64,000 nucleotides of DNA, taken from NCBI RefSeq assembly GCF_010614725.1, contig NZ_JAAEHL010000010.1:124001-188000 (forward strand), read 5' to 3'. The notes beneath the pieces were generated by a model, which worked only from the letters and a program-made list of their open reading frames with translations, did not search any database and had not been told where the DNA came from. A program made the position numbers and the translations under genes. How positions within the stretch are numbered: the first letter of the stretch is position 1; every line of letters begins with the position of its first letter. The stretch comes from Flavobacterium ajazii (GTDB taxonomy: Bacteria > Bacteroidota > Bacteroidia > Flavobacteriales > Flavobacteriaceae). Shown here one piece after another: positions 34,399 to 42,847 of the stretch.

Positions 34399-35871
34399 AT
34401 GAAAAAAATATTCCTACTCCTGATAAGTGTGAGCCTGTTGGCATCGTGCACCGATTTAGATGTTGCACCAACATCATTTGTTACCAAAGAGAATTTTTAT
34501 AATACTGACGATGATGCCATTGCGAGTGTTACCGCTGTTTATGCTTCCTTAAGTTATGACGGTACTGAGCAAAGTCTTTTTGGAAGAAACCTTTACTTCC
34601 TAACCGATATGGGAACTGATTATGCTGCGGCAGGAGCATCAGCCATTAATCAAAATGTACGTGCCATTAGTGCTTTGACATATGATGCTAACACTGACAG
34701 GGTTCAGGTCGCATGGCGTCAAATTTACAGCGGAATCAACAGAGCCAATGTTGCCATTGACAACATTCCTAAAGTACAGGGCACAGAAACTTTGAAAACC
34801 AGATTAATAAACGAATCCAAGTTTATCAGAGCATTGCTTTATTTTCACGCTGTTCGCTTATGGGGAGGTGTTCCATTAGTTTTGCATGAGCCTACATCAT
34901 TGGCTATCGAAGATTTAAAAGTAAGCAGAGCTAGTGTAGATGAAGTATATACACAAATTATTAAAGATTTGACTGATGCCGAAGCTTTACCTTCAACCTA
35001 CACAGGAACCAATGTTGGCCGTGCTACATCAGGAGCCGCAAAAGCTATTTTGGCAAAAGTATACCTGACCAGAAAAGATTGGCCAAATGCCATTTTGAAA
35101 GCCAAAGAAGTCATTAACGGAGGTTACGGCTATGGCCTTTTCACCAACTTTTCGGATATTTTTAATAAAACAACCAAAAACGGAAAAGAACATATTTTCT
35201 CTGTTCAGTTTGAGCCAAATCAGGCCGGAAACGGAAGCAGTGGAAGTACTTTTATGAGAACTTCTTTTGCAGGGTTTGCTGCTGTTGAGCCAGCAGATAT
35301 TATTTCGGATGTAAGTTTATTTTATGATATCTATACCACCGGAGATACACGCAGAGATGCAACTTATGCGAAACAATTGCTTAACCCTGCAACCGGTTTA
35401 TTATACACTTTTCCTAAACCTATTTTCAGAAAATACCTGGATGTTACCATTTTATCCAATGGAGCAAATGTGTCTATCAACTTTCCGATTATTCGCTATG
35501 CTGATATTTTGATAACATTAGCAGAAGCTATAAACGAACAGGAAAATGCTCCGACAGCAGAAGCTTATGAAGCAATCAACAAAGTGAGAAGAAGAGCTTT
35601 TGGAAAACCAATCGATACTCCTGATGCAACAGTTGATTTAGCTTTATTAACAAAAGCGCAGTTTAAGGAAGCCATTTTTACAGAACGTACCAAAGAATTT
35701 GTTCAGGAAGGACAACGCTGGTTTGATCTGGTTCGCTGGGGAAGACTGGTTTCTGAAGTAAAAAAAGTACCCGGAAAATCAGCAGTATCAGAAAGAAATA
35801 ATTTATACCCTATTCCACAAAGCGAAAGAGACCAGAATCTCGATGGTCTTCCACAAAATGACGGATATTAA
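34399..35871 (+). CDS. SusD/RagB-type lipoprotein, sulfatase locus copy 1
   Basis: The 490-residue protein has a lipoprotein signal with Cys17 (SLLASCTDLDVAPTSF), SusD helices (SKFIRALLYFHAVRLWGGVPLVL, ATSGAAKAILAKVYLTRKDW), FPIIRYADILITLAEAINE, and RTKEFVQEGQRWFDLVRWG near the end. The RWGGVPLVL and IRYADILL-type motifs are typical of the RagB/SusD family. It pairs with the SusC immediately upstream. Confidence 0.96.
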   Translation: MKKIFLLLISVSLLASCTDLDVAPTSFVTKENFYNTDDDAIASVTAVYASLSYDGTEQSLFGRNLYFLTDMGTDYAAAGASAINQNVRAISALTYDANTDRVQVAWRQIYSGINRANVAIDNIPKVQGTETLKTRLINESKFIRALLYFHAVRLWGGVPLVLHEPTSLAIEDLKVSRASVDEVYTQIIKDLTDAEALPSTYTGTNVGRATSGAAKAILAKVYLTRKDWPNAILKAKEVINGGYGYGLFTNFSDIFNKTTKNGKEHIFSVQFEPNQAGNGSSGSTFMRTSFAGFAAVEPADIISDVSLFYDIYTTGDTRRDATYAKQLLNPATGLLYTFPKPIFRKYLDVTILSNGANVSINFPIIRYADILITLAEAINEQENAPTAEAYEAINKVRRRAFGKPIDTPDATVDLALLTKAQFKEAIFTERTKEFVQEGQRWFDLVRWGRLVSEVKKVPGKSAVSERNNLYPIPQSERDQNLDGLPQNDGY

Positions 35872-35898
35872 TAACCAACCATAAAAAAAATTATAATC

Positions 35899-37815
35899 AT
35901 GAAAAATTTCAAAAAAAACATTACAGTCAAAAGCCCGCAAAAAGGGCTTTTGATTACTGCATTGCTTCTTGCTCAGCTGGGCTTTGCACAAAATCAGCCA
36001 AATGCAGATTTTAAAGGAACTGTCGGTAAAACATTAGCCGAATCAAAAGAATACTGGCCAGATCCGGTAAAAGCTCCCGCAGGTGCTCCAAACGTAGTCT
36101 GGATTTTACTGGATGATGTAGGATTTGGTGCCACAAGTGCTTTTGGAGGGCTAATTGAAACACCTACTTTTGATGCTTTGGCGAATAACGGATTACGTTA
36201 TACCAATTTTCACACCACAGCAATATGCGCCCCTACCCGTGCGGCTTTATTAACAGGAAGAAACTCTGGAAGAGTTCACGTTAGCGGTTTCTCTCATACT
36301 ATTTTATCAGCAGGCTTCCCTGGCTGGGACGGAAGAATTCCATCTGATAAAGGAACGATTGCAGAGATTTTAAGAGAGAACGGCTATAACACTTTTGCAG
36401 TGGGTAAATATGGTGTTACGCCGGATGAAGATGCTACCGATGCAGGACCATTTGACAGATGGCCAACCGGAAAAGGTTTCGATCATTTCTACGGTTTCTT
36501 AGGTTCACAAACCGATCAGTACAACCCTGATTTGGTAGAAGACCAGACTCATATAAAAGGCGATGGACGTCATTTAAACGAATTAATTACGGATAAAGCG
36601 ATCAGTTATATACAAAAACAGCAAAAAGCAGCACCGGGAAAACCGTTCTTTTTATACTATGCACCGGGAGCCGCGCATGCACCGCATCAGGTAGCTAAAG
36701 AATGGAGCGATAAATACAAAGGAAAATTTGACGAAGGCTGGGATGTTTACCGCGAAAAAGTACTGGCTAACCAAAAGAAACTGGGCGTAATTCCTGCCAA
36801 TGCCGTATTACCGGAACGTAATCCACTTATTGGGGAATGGAAAAAATTATCTCCGGACCAAAAGAAGGTTTATGCCAGATTTATGGAGGTTTACGCAGGA
36901 TTCCTTTCGTATACAGATGCTGAAATAGGAAGAGTCGTAAATTATCTGAAAGAAACAAACCAGTTAGACAATACCGTGATTTTTGTTGCTATTGGAGATA
37001 ATGGCGCCAGTAAAGAAGGTACTACGCAAGGTACTATCAACCAAAGTATTTTTGCTCAGGGAGCTTCTGACGAAAAAAATCTTCAGGATAATTTAGCCAA
37101 TATCGGCGAAATCGGAACGCCTCAGGGTCTTAACACCAATTACCCTTTAGGATGGGCTCAGGCTACCAATGCCCCATTTAAAAACTGGAAACAGGACGCA
37201 CAATCTGAAGGAGGAACCCGCAATCCTTTGATTGTTTTTTATCCAAAAGGAATTAAAGATAAAGGTGGAATCAGAAATCAGTACAGCCACGTGAATGATA
37301 TTCTTCCTACGACCCTTGATATTGCAGGAATCAAAGCACCGGAATATATCAAAGGAATTAAACAGGATATCATTCAGGGATCTTCTTTGTACACTTCTTT
37401 AAATGATGCCAAAGCAGAATCTCTTCACAAAGTACAATACTATTACATTTTTGGAAACAGAGCCATTTACAAAGATGGCTGGAAAGCAGCAGCAGCTCAT
37501 CCGGATCCGTTTACTTTGTTGAAAGCCGCAGGCAAAAACGGAGTGCCACAAGCAAGCAATTTTGATAATGATGTTTGGGAACTGTACAACTTAAACGAAG
37601 ATTTTAACGAGCGTAATAATCTGGCTAAAAAGCATCCTGAAAAATTAGAGGAACTTAAAAAACTGTTTGATGAGCAGGCCAAAGAAAACAACGTGTACCC
37701 ATTAATTGACTGGCAGGATGTATTGGGCAGAAAAATACACAATACCGGTGCTGATAAAGGCAAAAACCTTCAGGAGCTGATTAAAGAAGCTACCAAAGGA
37801 GGAAGCAATAATTAA
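35899..37815 (+). CDS. arylsulfatase-like exported protein with altered active site
   Basis: The 638-residue protein has a signal peptide (about 1-30) and the sulfatase motif CAPTR (Cys110, the residue turned into formylglycine), the metal pair Asp72/Asp73 (LLDDVGFG) and IGDNGAS. It belongs with the long AtsA-type enzymes at 39445, 50353 and 53929. Two differences stand out: the usual GKWH is GKYG (Lys170 kept, His replaced by Gly172), and RNHH after the CAPTR helix is RNSG. In Pseudomonas arylsulfatase the Lys and His of this motif contact the sulfate. Activity may be changed or lost. It is 27 bp after susD, so co-expressed. Confidence 0.9.
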   Translation: MKNFKKNITVKSPQKGLLITALLLAQLGFAQNQPNADFKGTVGKTLAESKEYWPDPVKAPAGAPNVVWILLDDVGFGATSAFGGLIETPTFDALANNGLRYTNFHTTAICAPTRAALLTGRNSGRVHVSGFSHTILSAGFPGWDGRIPSDKGTIAEILRENGYNTFAVGKYGVTPDEDATDAGPFDRWPTGKGFDHFYGFLGSQTDQYNPDLVEDQTHIKGDGRHLNELITDKAISYIQKQQKAAPGKPFFLYYAPGAAHAPHQVAKEWSDKYKGKFDEGWDVYREKVLANQKKLGVIPANAVLPERNPLIGEWKKLSPDQKKVYARFMEVYAGFLSYTDAEIGRVVNYLKETNQLDNTVIFVAIGDNGASKEGTTQGTINQSIFAQGASDEKNLQDNLANIGEIGTPQGLNTNYPLGWAQATNAPFKNWKQDAQSEGGTRNPLIVFYPKGIKDKGGIRNQYSHVNDILPTTLDIAGIKAPEYIKGIKQDIIQGSSLYTSLNDAKAESLHKVQYYYIFGNRAIYKDGWKAAAAHPDPFTLLKAAGKNGVPQASNFDNDVWELYNLNEDFNERNNLAKKHPEKLEELKKLFDEQAKENNVYPLIDWQDVLGRKIHNTGADKGKNLQELIKEATKGGSNN

Positions 37816-37828
37816 TAAATAACCATAA

Positions 37829-37862
37829 AATCAGGGCTATTGCTTTTTTAATAGTCCTGATT
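37829..37862 (+). terminator. hairpin after the first sulfatase gene
   Basis: AATCAGGGCTATT / AATAGTCCTGATT forms a 13-bp stem with one G-T pair and an 8-nt T-rich loop. No T-run follows, so it may be a partial terminator or an mRNA 3' stabiliser that lowers expression of the genes behind. Confidence 0.55.
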
Positions 37863-37877
37863 CTAAAAAAGTAAATT

Positions 37878-38429
37878 ATGGCAGCAACTAAACCACTTAT
37901 CAAAAAAGGCATTTTTGCCCTGATCCTTGTAGTAATTGCGGTAACTTTTTACTACTTAACCATTTGGGCAACGCCATATTATGTGCAAAACAGATTTGCC
38001 TCAAAAAGTGCAGATTATGTTAACACGCCCCGCTTTGGCGATCAGCCAAATGCAGAAAACAGCAGAGTGATTCCGTTACCGAATCCTGATTTTTTATATT
38101 CTACTATCAATTATGATTTAAAAGAAAATGTCCTGAAAATATCCGGAATTGTACCGGATTCTACTTATTGGTCCATATCGGCCTATCAGGAAAACACCAC
38201 CAATTATTTTGTTGAGAATGAGGAAAAGGTAAAAGCAAAATTCGAATATTATCTGGCTCCCGAAGGAAGTACTTCTGAAGCATTAAAAAATATTCCGAAA
38301 GAAAAAATCATTTACAGTCCGACCCAAAAAGGCTTAATTCTGTTTCGTTATTTGGTTTCTAAAGCGTATCCGGTAAAAGAGCTATCCGAATTGCAGCATG
38401 GTGTTACAGTTGAGAAATTAGTGAACTAA
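37878..38429 (+). CDS. membrane-anchored DUF1254-like protein
   Basis: The 183-residue protein has one N-terminal membrane helix (about 12-32, FALILVVIAVTFYYLTIW) and an outward domain that resembles the N-terminal part of DUF1254 proteins (SRVIPLPNPDFLYSTINYDLKENVLKISG, split here; TYWSISAYQENTTNYF). In most genomes DUF1254 and DUF1214 form one protein; here the DUF1214-like part is a separate gene at 38627. No activity is established for the family. The pair sits between two sulfatase genes on the same strand. Confidence 0.75.
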   Translation: MAATKPLIKKGIFALILVVIAVTFYYLTIWATPYYVQNRFASKSADYVNTPRFGDQPNAENSRVIPLPNPDFLYSTINYDLKENVLKISGIVPDSTYWSISAYQENTTNYFVENEEKVKAKFEYYLAPEGSTSEALKNIPKEKIIYSPTQKGLILFRYLVSKAYPVKELSELQHGVTVEKLVN

Positions 38430-38451
38430 TTCATTTTTTATATCAATTAAG

Positions 38452-38592
38452 TTTAAACACATAGACACATAGTTTTTTACTTTTCTAAAAGGATATAAAA
38501 GAGAAACATATTTCTCAACACATAGCTTTGTGTTTTAAAATAAGTGAAACGCCTTTTTTCATTACAGCACTATGACTCTATGTGTTAAAAAA
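38452..38592. repeat. MITE-like interspersed repeat, copy 2
   Basis: Terminal arms TTTAAACACATAGACACATAG (first 20 paired) and CTATGACTCTATGTGTTAAAA; the inside contains TTTCTCAACACATAGCTTTG and AAGTGAAACGCCTTTTTT. The inner part is almost the same as in the copy at 62928. It separates the two DUF genes. Confidence 0.78.
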
Positions 38593-38626
38593 TTGCATAC
38601 AATATTAAACTTAAAATCAAATCAAA

Positions 38627-39220
38627 ATGGCTTTAAATCAAAAAGTAAAAAAGATAGCATTAGGATTGGGATTAATTCTTTTGGCTGTAGTATTAGGAAG
38701 CGGAATTGGTATCTATAACATTTCATCAGGAAAAAGCGATTCACAACGCACCATAGGAAACTGGAAAACAGTTGATAAAGACAAAGATCTCAATACTGCC
38801 GATTTGTTAACCATTGCTCAGGTAGCGGTTTACGGACCTTATGCATTGACTAAAAAAGAAGTAATCTATCTGAGTACAAGCACAGACAGTGAAGGAAACG
38901 AATTAGATCCTAAAGCGGATTATGTAATTACAGGTAAAAAATTAGACGCAAAATACTGGAGCATTACAGCTTATGACGAAAATGGCTTTTTAATTAAAAA
39001 TCCGATCAATAAATACAGTTACAATCTTGAGGATGTCAAATATCAGGCTGACAGCACTTCGTATAAAATCAATTTGTCAGGCACAGAAAAAGCTGAAAAC
39101 TGGCTTCCGATTAATAATGTTAAAAAAACAAGTTTAATTATTCGTTTGTACCTGCCTTCAGATAAACTTAGGGAGAACCTGACTGTTCATACACTGCCTG
39201 TTATCGAAAAAGTAAAGTAA
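38627..39220 (+). CDS. membrane-anchored DUF1214-like protein
   Basis: The 197-residue protein has an N-terminal membrane helix (about 8-31) and a DUF1214-like domain: QVAVYGPYALTKKEVIYLST, YVITGKKLDAKYWSITAYDENGFLIKNPINKYSYN (split here), ENWLPINNVKKTSLIIRLYLP. It is the natural partner of the DUF1254-like protein at 37878; both are anchored on the same side and probably form one unit. Function unknown. Confidence 0.8.
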   Translation: MALNQKVKKIALGLGLILLAVVLGSGIGIYNISSGKSDSQRTIGNWKTVDKDKDLNTADLLTIAQVAVYGPYALTKKEVIYLSTSTDSEGNELDPKADYVITGKKLDAKYWSITAYDENGFLIKNPINKYSYNLEDVKYQADSTSYKINLSGTEKAENWLPINNVKKTSLIIRLYLPSDKLRENLTVHTLPVIEKVK

Positions 39221-39245
39221 ATAGCTTTAAAGATAATCGAAAAGG

Positions 39246-39310
39246 GTGTCAGGCTGAGCGGAGTCGAAGCCCGTTCAATTGGCTAGCCTTCGACTCCGCT
39301 CAGGATGACA
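39246..39310. repeat. REP-like inverted repeat (GGCTGAGCGGAGTCGAAG type)
   Basis: The left arm TGTCAGGCTGAGCGGAGTCG plus AAG and the right arm CTTCGACTCCGCTCAGGATG plus ACA pair over more than 20 bp. A second, more diverged copy is at 56314. Confidence 0.85.
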
Positions 39311-39444
39311 ATAGTTTTAATTAGAAATTTTGGATATTAAAACTCGACTATATCCATATAATTAATTAAATATAATTCAAAATAAGAACATTTAATCCTG
39401 AAAGGTACCATCAAATTCAGGTTATACTATTTAAAATATATAAA

Positions 39445-41340
39445 ATGAAAAACGTAAAAAACACTTCCATTATAAAAGTTACTTTTTTATTGGTATTCCA
39501 ATTAGGATTAAATGCTGTTTCGGCACAAAACCAGCCTGATCCGGAATATAAGGGAGTAATTGCAAAAACACTGGCCGAATCTAAGGAATACTGGCCGGAA
39601 CCGGTTAAAGCACCAAAAGGCGCTCCAAATGTAATCTGGATTTTACTTGACGATGTAGGATTTGGAGCATCGAGCGCATTTGGAGGCTTGGTAAATACGC
39701 CGACATTTGATGACCTGGCCAATAACGGACTCCGTTTTACCAACTTCCACACTGCAGGAGTCTGCGCACCTACCCGTGCGGCATTGCTTACAGGACGCAA
39801 TCATCACACGGCTCACATGGGACTTTTTCCACATAAGTTTATGAGAGCAGGTTTTCCGGGATATGATGCTAAAATTCCGTCATCAAAAGGAACAATTGCC
39901 GAATTTTTAAGAGAAAATGGCTACAGTACCTATGCAGTCGGAAAATGGCATTTAACGCCTGACGAAGAAACTACAGATTTAGGTCCGTTCGACCGCTGGC
40001 CTTTAGGAAAAGGGTTTGATCATTTCTATGGGTTCCTTGGCGGAGCAACCGATCAGTATAAGCCTGATTTAGTAGAAGACAACAAAGCGGTAAAACCGGA
40101 CGGACGTCATTTAAACACGCAACTTGCCGACAAGGCTATCAGCTATCTGCAATACCAGCAAAAAACAGCACCCTCAAAGCCTTTCTTTTTGTATTTGACT
40201 CCGGGTGCTACGCACTCACCTCATCAGGTAGATCAGGAATGGATCGACAAATACAAAGGGAAATTTGACAAAGGATGGGACTGGTACAGAGAAGTTGTTT
40301 TTGACAACCAAAAGAAACTCGGAATCATTCCGCAGGATGCCAAACTTCCAAAACGCAATGAAAGAGTGAAAGAATGGGAGAAACTTTCGGCTGAGGAAAA
40401 AAGAATCAACGCCCGCTTTTTTGAAGGCTATGCCGGTTTCTTCGAACAGACCGATTACGAAATCGGACGTATTGTTTCTTACTTAAAAAAGAGCAACCAG
40501 TTTGACAACACCATTATTTTCCTTGTTATTGGCGATAATGGTGCCAGCAAAGAAGGTTCCTATAATGGTTCTGTAAATAATGAATTTGGAGGAAATACCG
40601 CCACCAACGAAGCAGAACAAATTGCGGAACTTTCTAAAAATTTCGATAAAATCGGAACCAAAGATGCCTACACCAATTATCCGGCAGGATGGGCTCAGGC
40701 TGCTAATACACCTTTTAAATTCTGGAAAGCAGATGCACATGCCGAAGGCGGGACCCGAAACCCTTTGATTGTTTCCTATCCAAACGGAATCAAAAACAAC
40801 ACAGGAATCCGTACACAATATGGTCATGTAATTGATCTTTTACCGACCACGCTCGCATTGACCGGAATCAACAAATTACCTGAATCGATCAGAGGAATCA
40901 AACAGGATTCACTTCAGGGGAAAAATTTAACTTCGGCAATTTATGATACTAATGCACCTTCAGTACATCAGACACAATATTACTTTTTATTTGGTGAAGG
41001 CGCTATATATCACGATGGCTGGAAGGCTTCATTTGCTTACCGTCCTGATTTCATAGACCTGTTTACTGATTTTAACACCAAAAACAAACCCGTAGCCAAC
41101 AACGCCGGAAAAGAAGTCTGGGAACTTTACAATGTTGACAAAGACTTTAATGAAATCAATGATCTGGCTAAAAAGAATCCCGAAAAACTAAAAGAACTGG
41201 TTCAGTTATTCGATCAGCAGGCGAAAGAAAATAATGTGTACCCGCTAATCAACTGGAGTGATGTTCAGGATAAGTTTAAAACATTTTTAAAACAAAACAG
41301 ACCACAACAGCCTCAGCCTAACGATACTTCAAAAAATTAA
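39445..41340 (+). CDS. arylsulfatase (sulfatase family S1), exported
   Basis: The 631-residue protein has a signal peptide (about 1-28), metal-binding Asp69/Asp70, CAPTR with Cys107, an intact GKWHL (Lys167, His169), HSPHQ and IGDNGAS. All residues expected for hydrolysis of a sulfate ester are visible. It is the closest relative in the window of the altered protein at 35899, so the pair looks like a duplication with one copy diverged. The C terminus is rich in Gln and Pro with no extra domain. Confidence 0.95.
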   Translation: MKNVKNTSIIKVTFLLVFQLGLNAVSAQNQPDPEYKGVIAKTLAESKEYWPEPVKAPKGAPNVIWILLDDVGFGASSAFGGLVNTPTFDDLANNGLRFTNFHTAGVCAPTRAALLTGRNHHTAHMGLFPHKFMRAGFPGYDAKIPSSKGTIAEFLRENGYSTYAVGKWHLTPDEETTDLGPFDRWPLGKGFDHFYGFLGGATDQYKPDLVEDNKAVKPDGRHLNTQLADKAISYLQYQQKTAPSKPFFLYLTPGATHSPHQVDQEWIDKYKGKFDKGWDWYREVVFDNQKKLGIIPQDAKLPKRNERVKEWEKLSAEEKRINARFFEGYAGFFEQTDYEIGRIVSYLKKSNQFDNTIIFLVIGDNGASKEGSYNGSVNNEFGGNTATNEAEQIAELSKNFDKIGTKDAYTNYPAGWAQAANTPFKFWKADAHAEGGTRNPLIVSYPNGIKNNTGIRTQYGHVIDLLPTTLALTGINKLPESIRGIKQDSLQGKNLTSAIYDTNAPSVHQTQYYFLFGEGAIYHDGWKASFAYRPDFIDLFTDFNTKNKPVANNAGKEVWELYNVDKDFNEINDLAKKNPEKLKELVQLFDQQAKENNVYPLINWSDVQDKFKTFLKQNRPQQPQPNDTSKN

Positions 41341-41344
41341 TGAT

Positions 41345-41464
41345 ATGAAACGGATAACCCCAGAATTCATCTTAAAAAAGATTCTTATCGGAATGATTCT
41401 TTTTGGGCTTCCACTAGGTCTCTTGACAGGAGTTTTAGCAATAATTTATCAATTTTTAAAATAA
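41345..41464 (+). CDS. 39-residue single-span membrane microprotein A
   Basis: ATG at 41345, 4 bp after the sulfatase stop, opens a 39-codon frame: a basic N terminus (MKRITPEFILKK) then one hydrophobic span (ILIGMILFGLPLGLLTGVLA) and a short IIYQFLK tail. A paralogue of the same length with the same tail (INQFLK) is at 41656. Similar length and pattern in two copies with different bases support real translation. Function unknown; both would be inner-membrane peptides. Confidence 0.72.
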   Translation: MKRITPEFILKKILIGMILFGLPLGLLTGVLAIIYQFLK

Positions 41465-41469
41465 AAATC

Positions 41470-41631
41470 ATGGCTGAAGTAAACGAAGAAATTTTCGAAA
41501 TAATAACACCGGATGGCAATGAGAACGAGCAGGTTTATTTCAATATATATGAATACGAAGTAATAGATGCACTGATAATAACCGGAAAAGAACAAACCAA
41601 AAAATATACGATATATCCGGTTCTGAACTAA
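41470..41631 (+). CDS. 53-residue acidic small protein of unknown function
   Basis: ATG at 41470, 5 bp after the stop of microprotein A, opens a 53-codon frame starting MAEVNEEIFEIITPDGNENE. It is acidic, probably beta-rich, without signal peptide or membrane span. It lies between the two paralogous membrane microproteins in a tight run, which suggests co-translation. I do not recognise the family. Confidence 0.65.
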   Translation: MAEVNEEIFEIITPDGNENEQVYFNIYEYEVIDALIITGKEQTKKYTIYPVLN

Positions 41632-41655
41632 ATATTTAAACTAAAAAACACACAT

Positions 41656-41775
41656 ATGAAACTAATAGATTTTCAAATTATAGGAAAAAAGATTGTCGTA
41701 GGAACAATTCTCTTTTTTGTACCACTGGCAATTTTGGCAGGAGGTTTAGCATTAATCAATCAATTTTTAAAATAA
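41656..41775 (+). CDS. 39-residue single-span membrane microprotein B
   Basis: ATG at 41656 opens a 39-codon frame paralogous to microprotein A: basic start (MKLIDFQIIGKK), one span (IVVGTILFFVPLAILAGGLA) and LINQFLK end. It ends 6 bp before the sterol-desaturase-like gene. The conserved pattern K-K-I-x-x-G-x-I-L-F-x-x-P-L between the two suggests a specific membrane contact rather than a random span. Confidence 0.72.
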   Translation: MKLIDFQIIGKKIVVGTILFFVPLAILAGGLALINQFLK

Positions 41776-41781
41776 GAAATC

Positions 41782-42843
41782 ATGGCAACAGTTCAAAATT
41801 CAAACAAAAATCTGACGAGAGATTTAAGTATCAGTCTTTTTATTTACACGCTGCCTGTACTGGCAATTTACCTGTATTTTAAATTAAGCAACAACCTGGT
41901 AAGCGAATCACATATTACGTTGCCGACTTTTCTGGAGTTTGCAAAACCTGCATTCGAAAACATCCGCACCTGGGGATTAACGGTTTTTATGATTGTGTTG
42001 GGAATTATTGAATTTACAGCTGGTCTCTATGATGATGAATGGACAGGCGAAGAACGTAAAATTGATATTGTCTGCTTTTTAGCTCCAAAATTAATTTTAC
42101 CTCCTGTAATTGCTTTTTTTAGTCTTACAGTACTTCCGGTTTTGATTCCGAATCTTGAAAACGCACTTTCATGGGTTCCGTTTTGGGGAGGTTTTTTCTT
42201 AATCGCTGTTGCGGATGATTTAACGCAATACTGGTACCATCGTCTGCATCATCAGGTTCCGTTTTTATGGCGTTTTCACAGAACGCACCACTCTGCTCCG
42301 TACATGGGGATGGCAATGCTTTCGAGACAAAATTTTATCTACACGATCTTTTTCTCTCAAATATATTTAACAGCCACTTTAACCTTTTTAGGTTTAGGAC
42401 TGCCTGCTTTATTTGTTCTGGTAATAAAAAGCATCATCACCTTAACGGCACATTCAAGCATTGCCTGGGATAAACCGTTTTACAAATACAAAGTTTTACA
42501 TCCAATTGCATGGGTTTTAGAAAGATTAATCTCTACTCCTGCCACACACCATGCACATCACGCAGACACCAGCGGTGACGGAATTGGACACTTTAAAGGC
42601 AACTTCGGAAACATGTTTTTTATATGGGATGTCATCTTCGGAACAGGTTTAATTACGCGTCAATTTCCAAAATCATACGGAATCAAATCGTACAAACAGG
42701 AAGAATGGTATGCACAGTTTCTTTGGCCGATATTCAAATCTAAAAAAGAAGGAAGCGCACTGGCAGAAGGTGTTCTTTCTGTACCATTAAAACAAACTCC
42801 GGTTGTTGAAAATCAGCCTGCACTTGAAACCGTTCAATCCTAA
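41782..42843 (+). CDS. sterol desaturase / fatty acid hydroxylase family membrane protein
   Basis: The 353-residue protein has several membrane helices and the di-iron His motifs of this superfamily: HRLHH (about 155), HRTHH (about 166) and THHAHH (about 254). These enzymes hydroxylate or desaturate lipids or other hydrophobic molecules using O2. The gene follows the microproteins by 6 bp and precedes the rhodanese-thioredoxin gene by 4 bp, so all are one transcript. Why it accompanies sulfatases is unclear; it may open a carbon skeleton of a sulfated lipid or steroid (inference). Confidence 0.9.
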   Translation: MATVQNSNKNLTRDLSISLFIYTLPVLAIYLYFKLSNNLVSESHITLPTFLEFAKPAFENIRTWGLTVFMIVLGIIEFTAGLYDDEWTGEERKIDIVCFLAPKLILPPVIAFFSLTVLPVLIPNLENALSWVPFWGGFFLIAVADDLTQYWYHRLHHQVPFLWRFHRTHHSAPYMGMAMLSRQNFIYTIFFSQIYLTATLTFLGLGLPALFVLVIKSIITLTAHSSIAWDKPFYKYKVLHPIAWVLERLISTPATHHAHHADTSGDGIGHFKGNFGNMFFIWDVIFGTGLITRQFPKSYGIKSYKQEEWYAQFLWPIFKSKKEGSALAEGVLSVPLKQTPVVENQPALETVQS

Positions 42844-42847
42844 ATTT

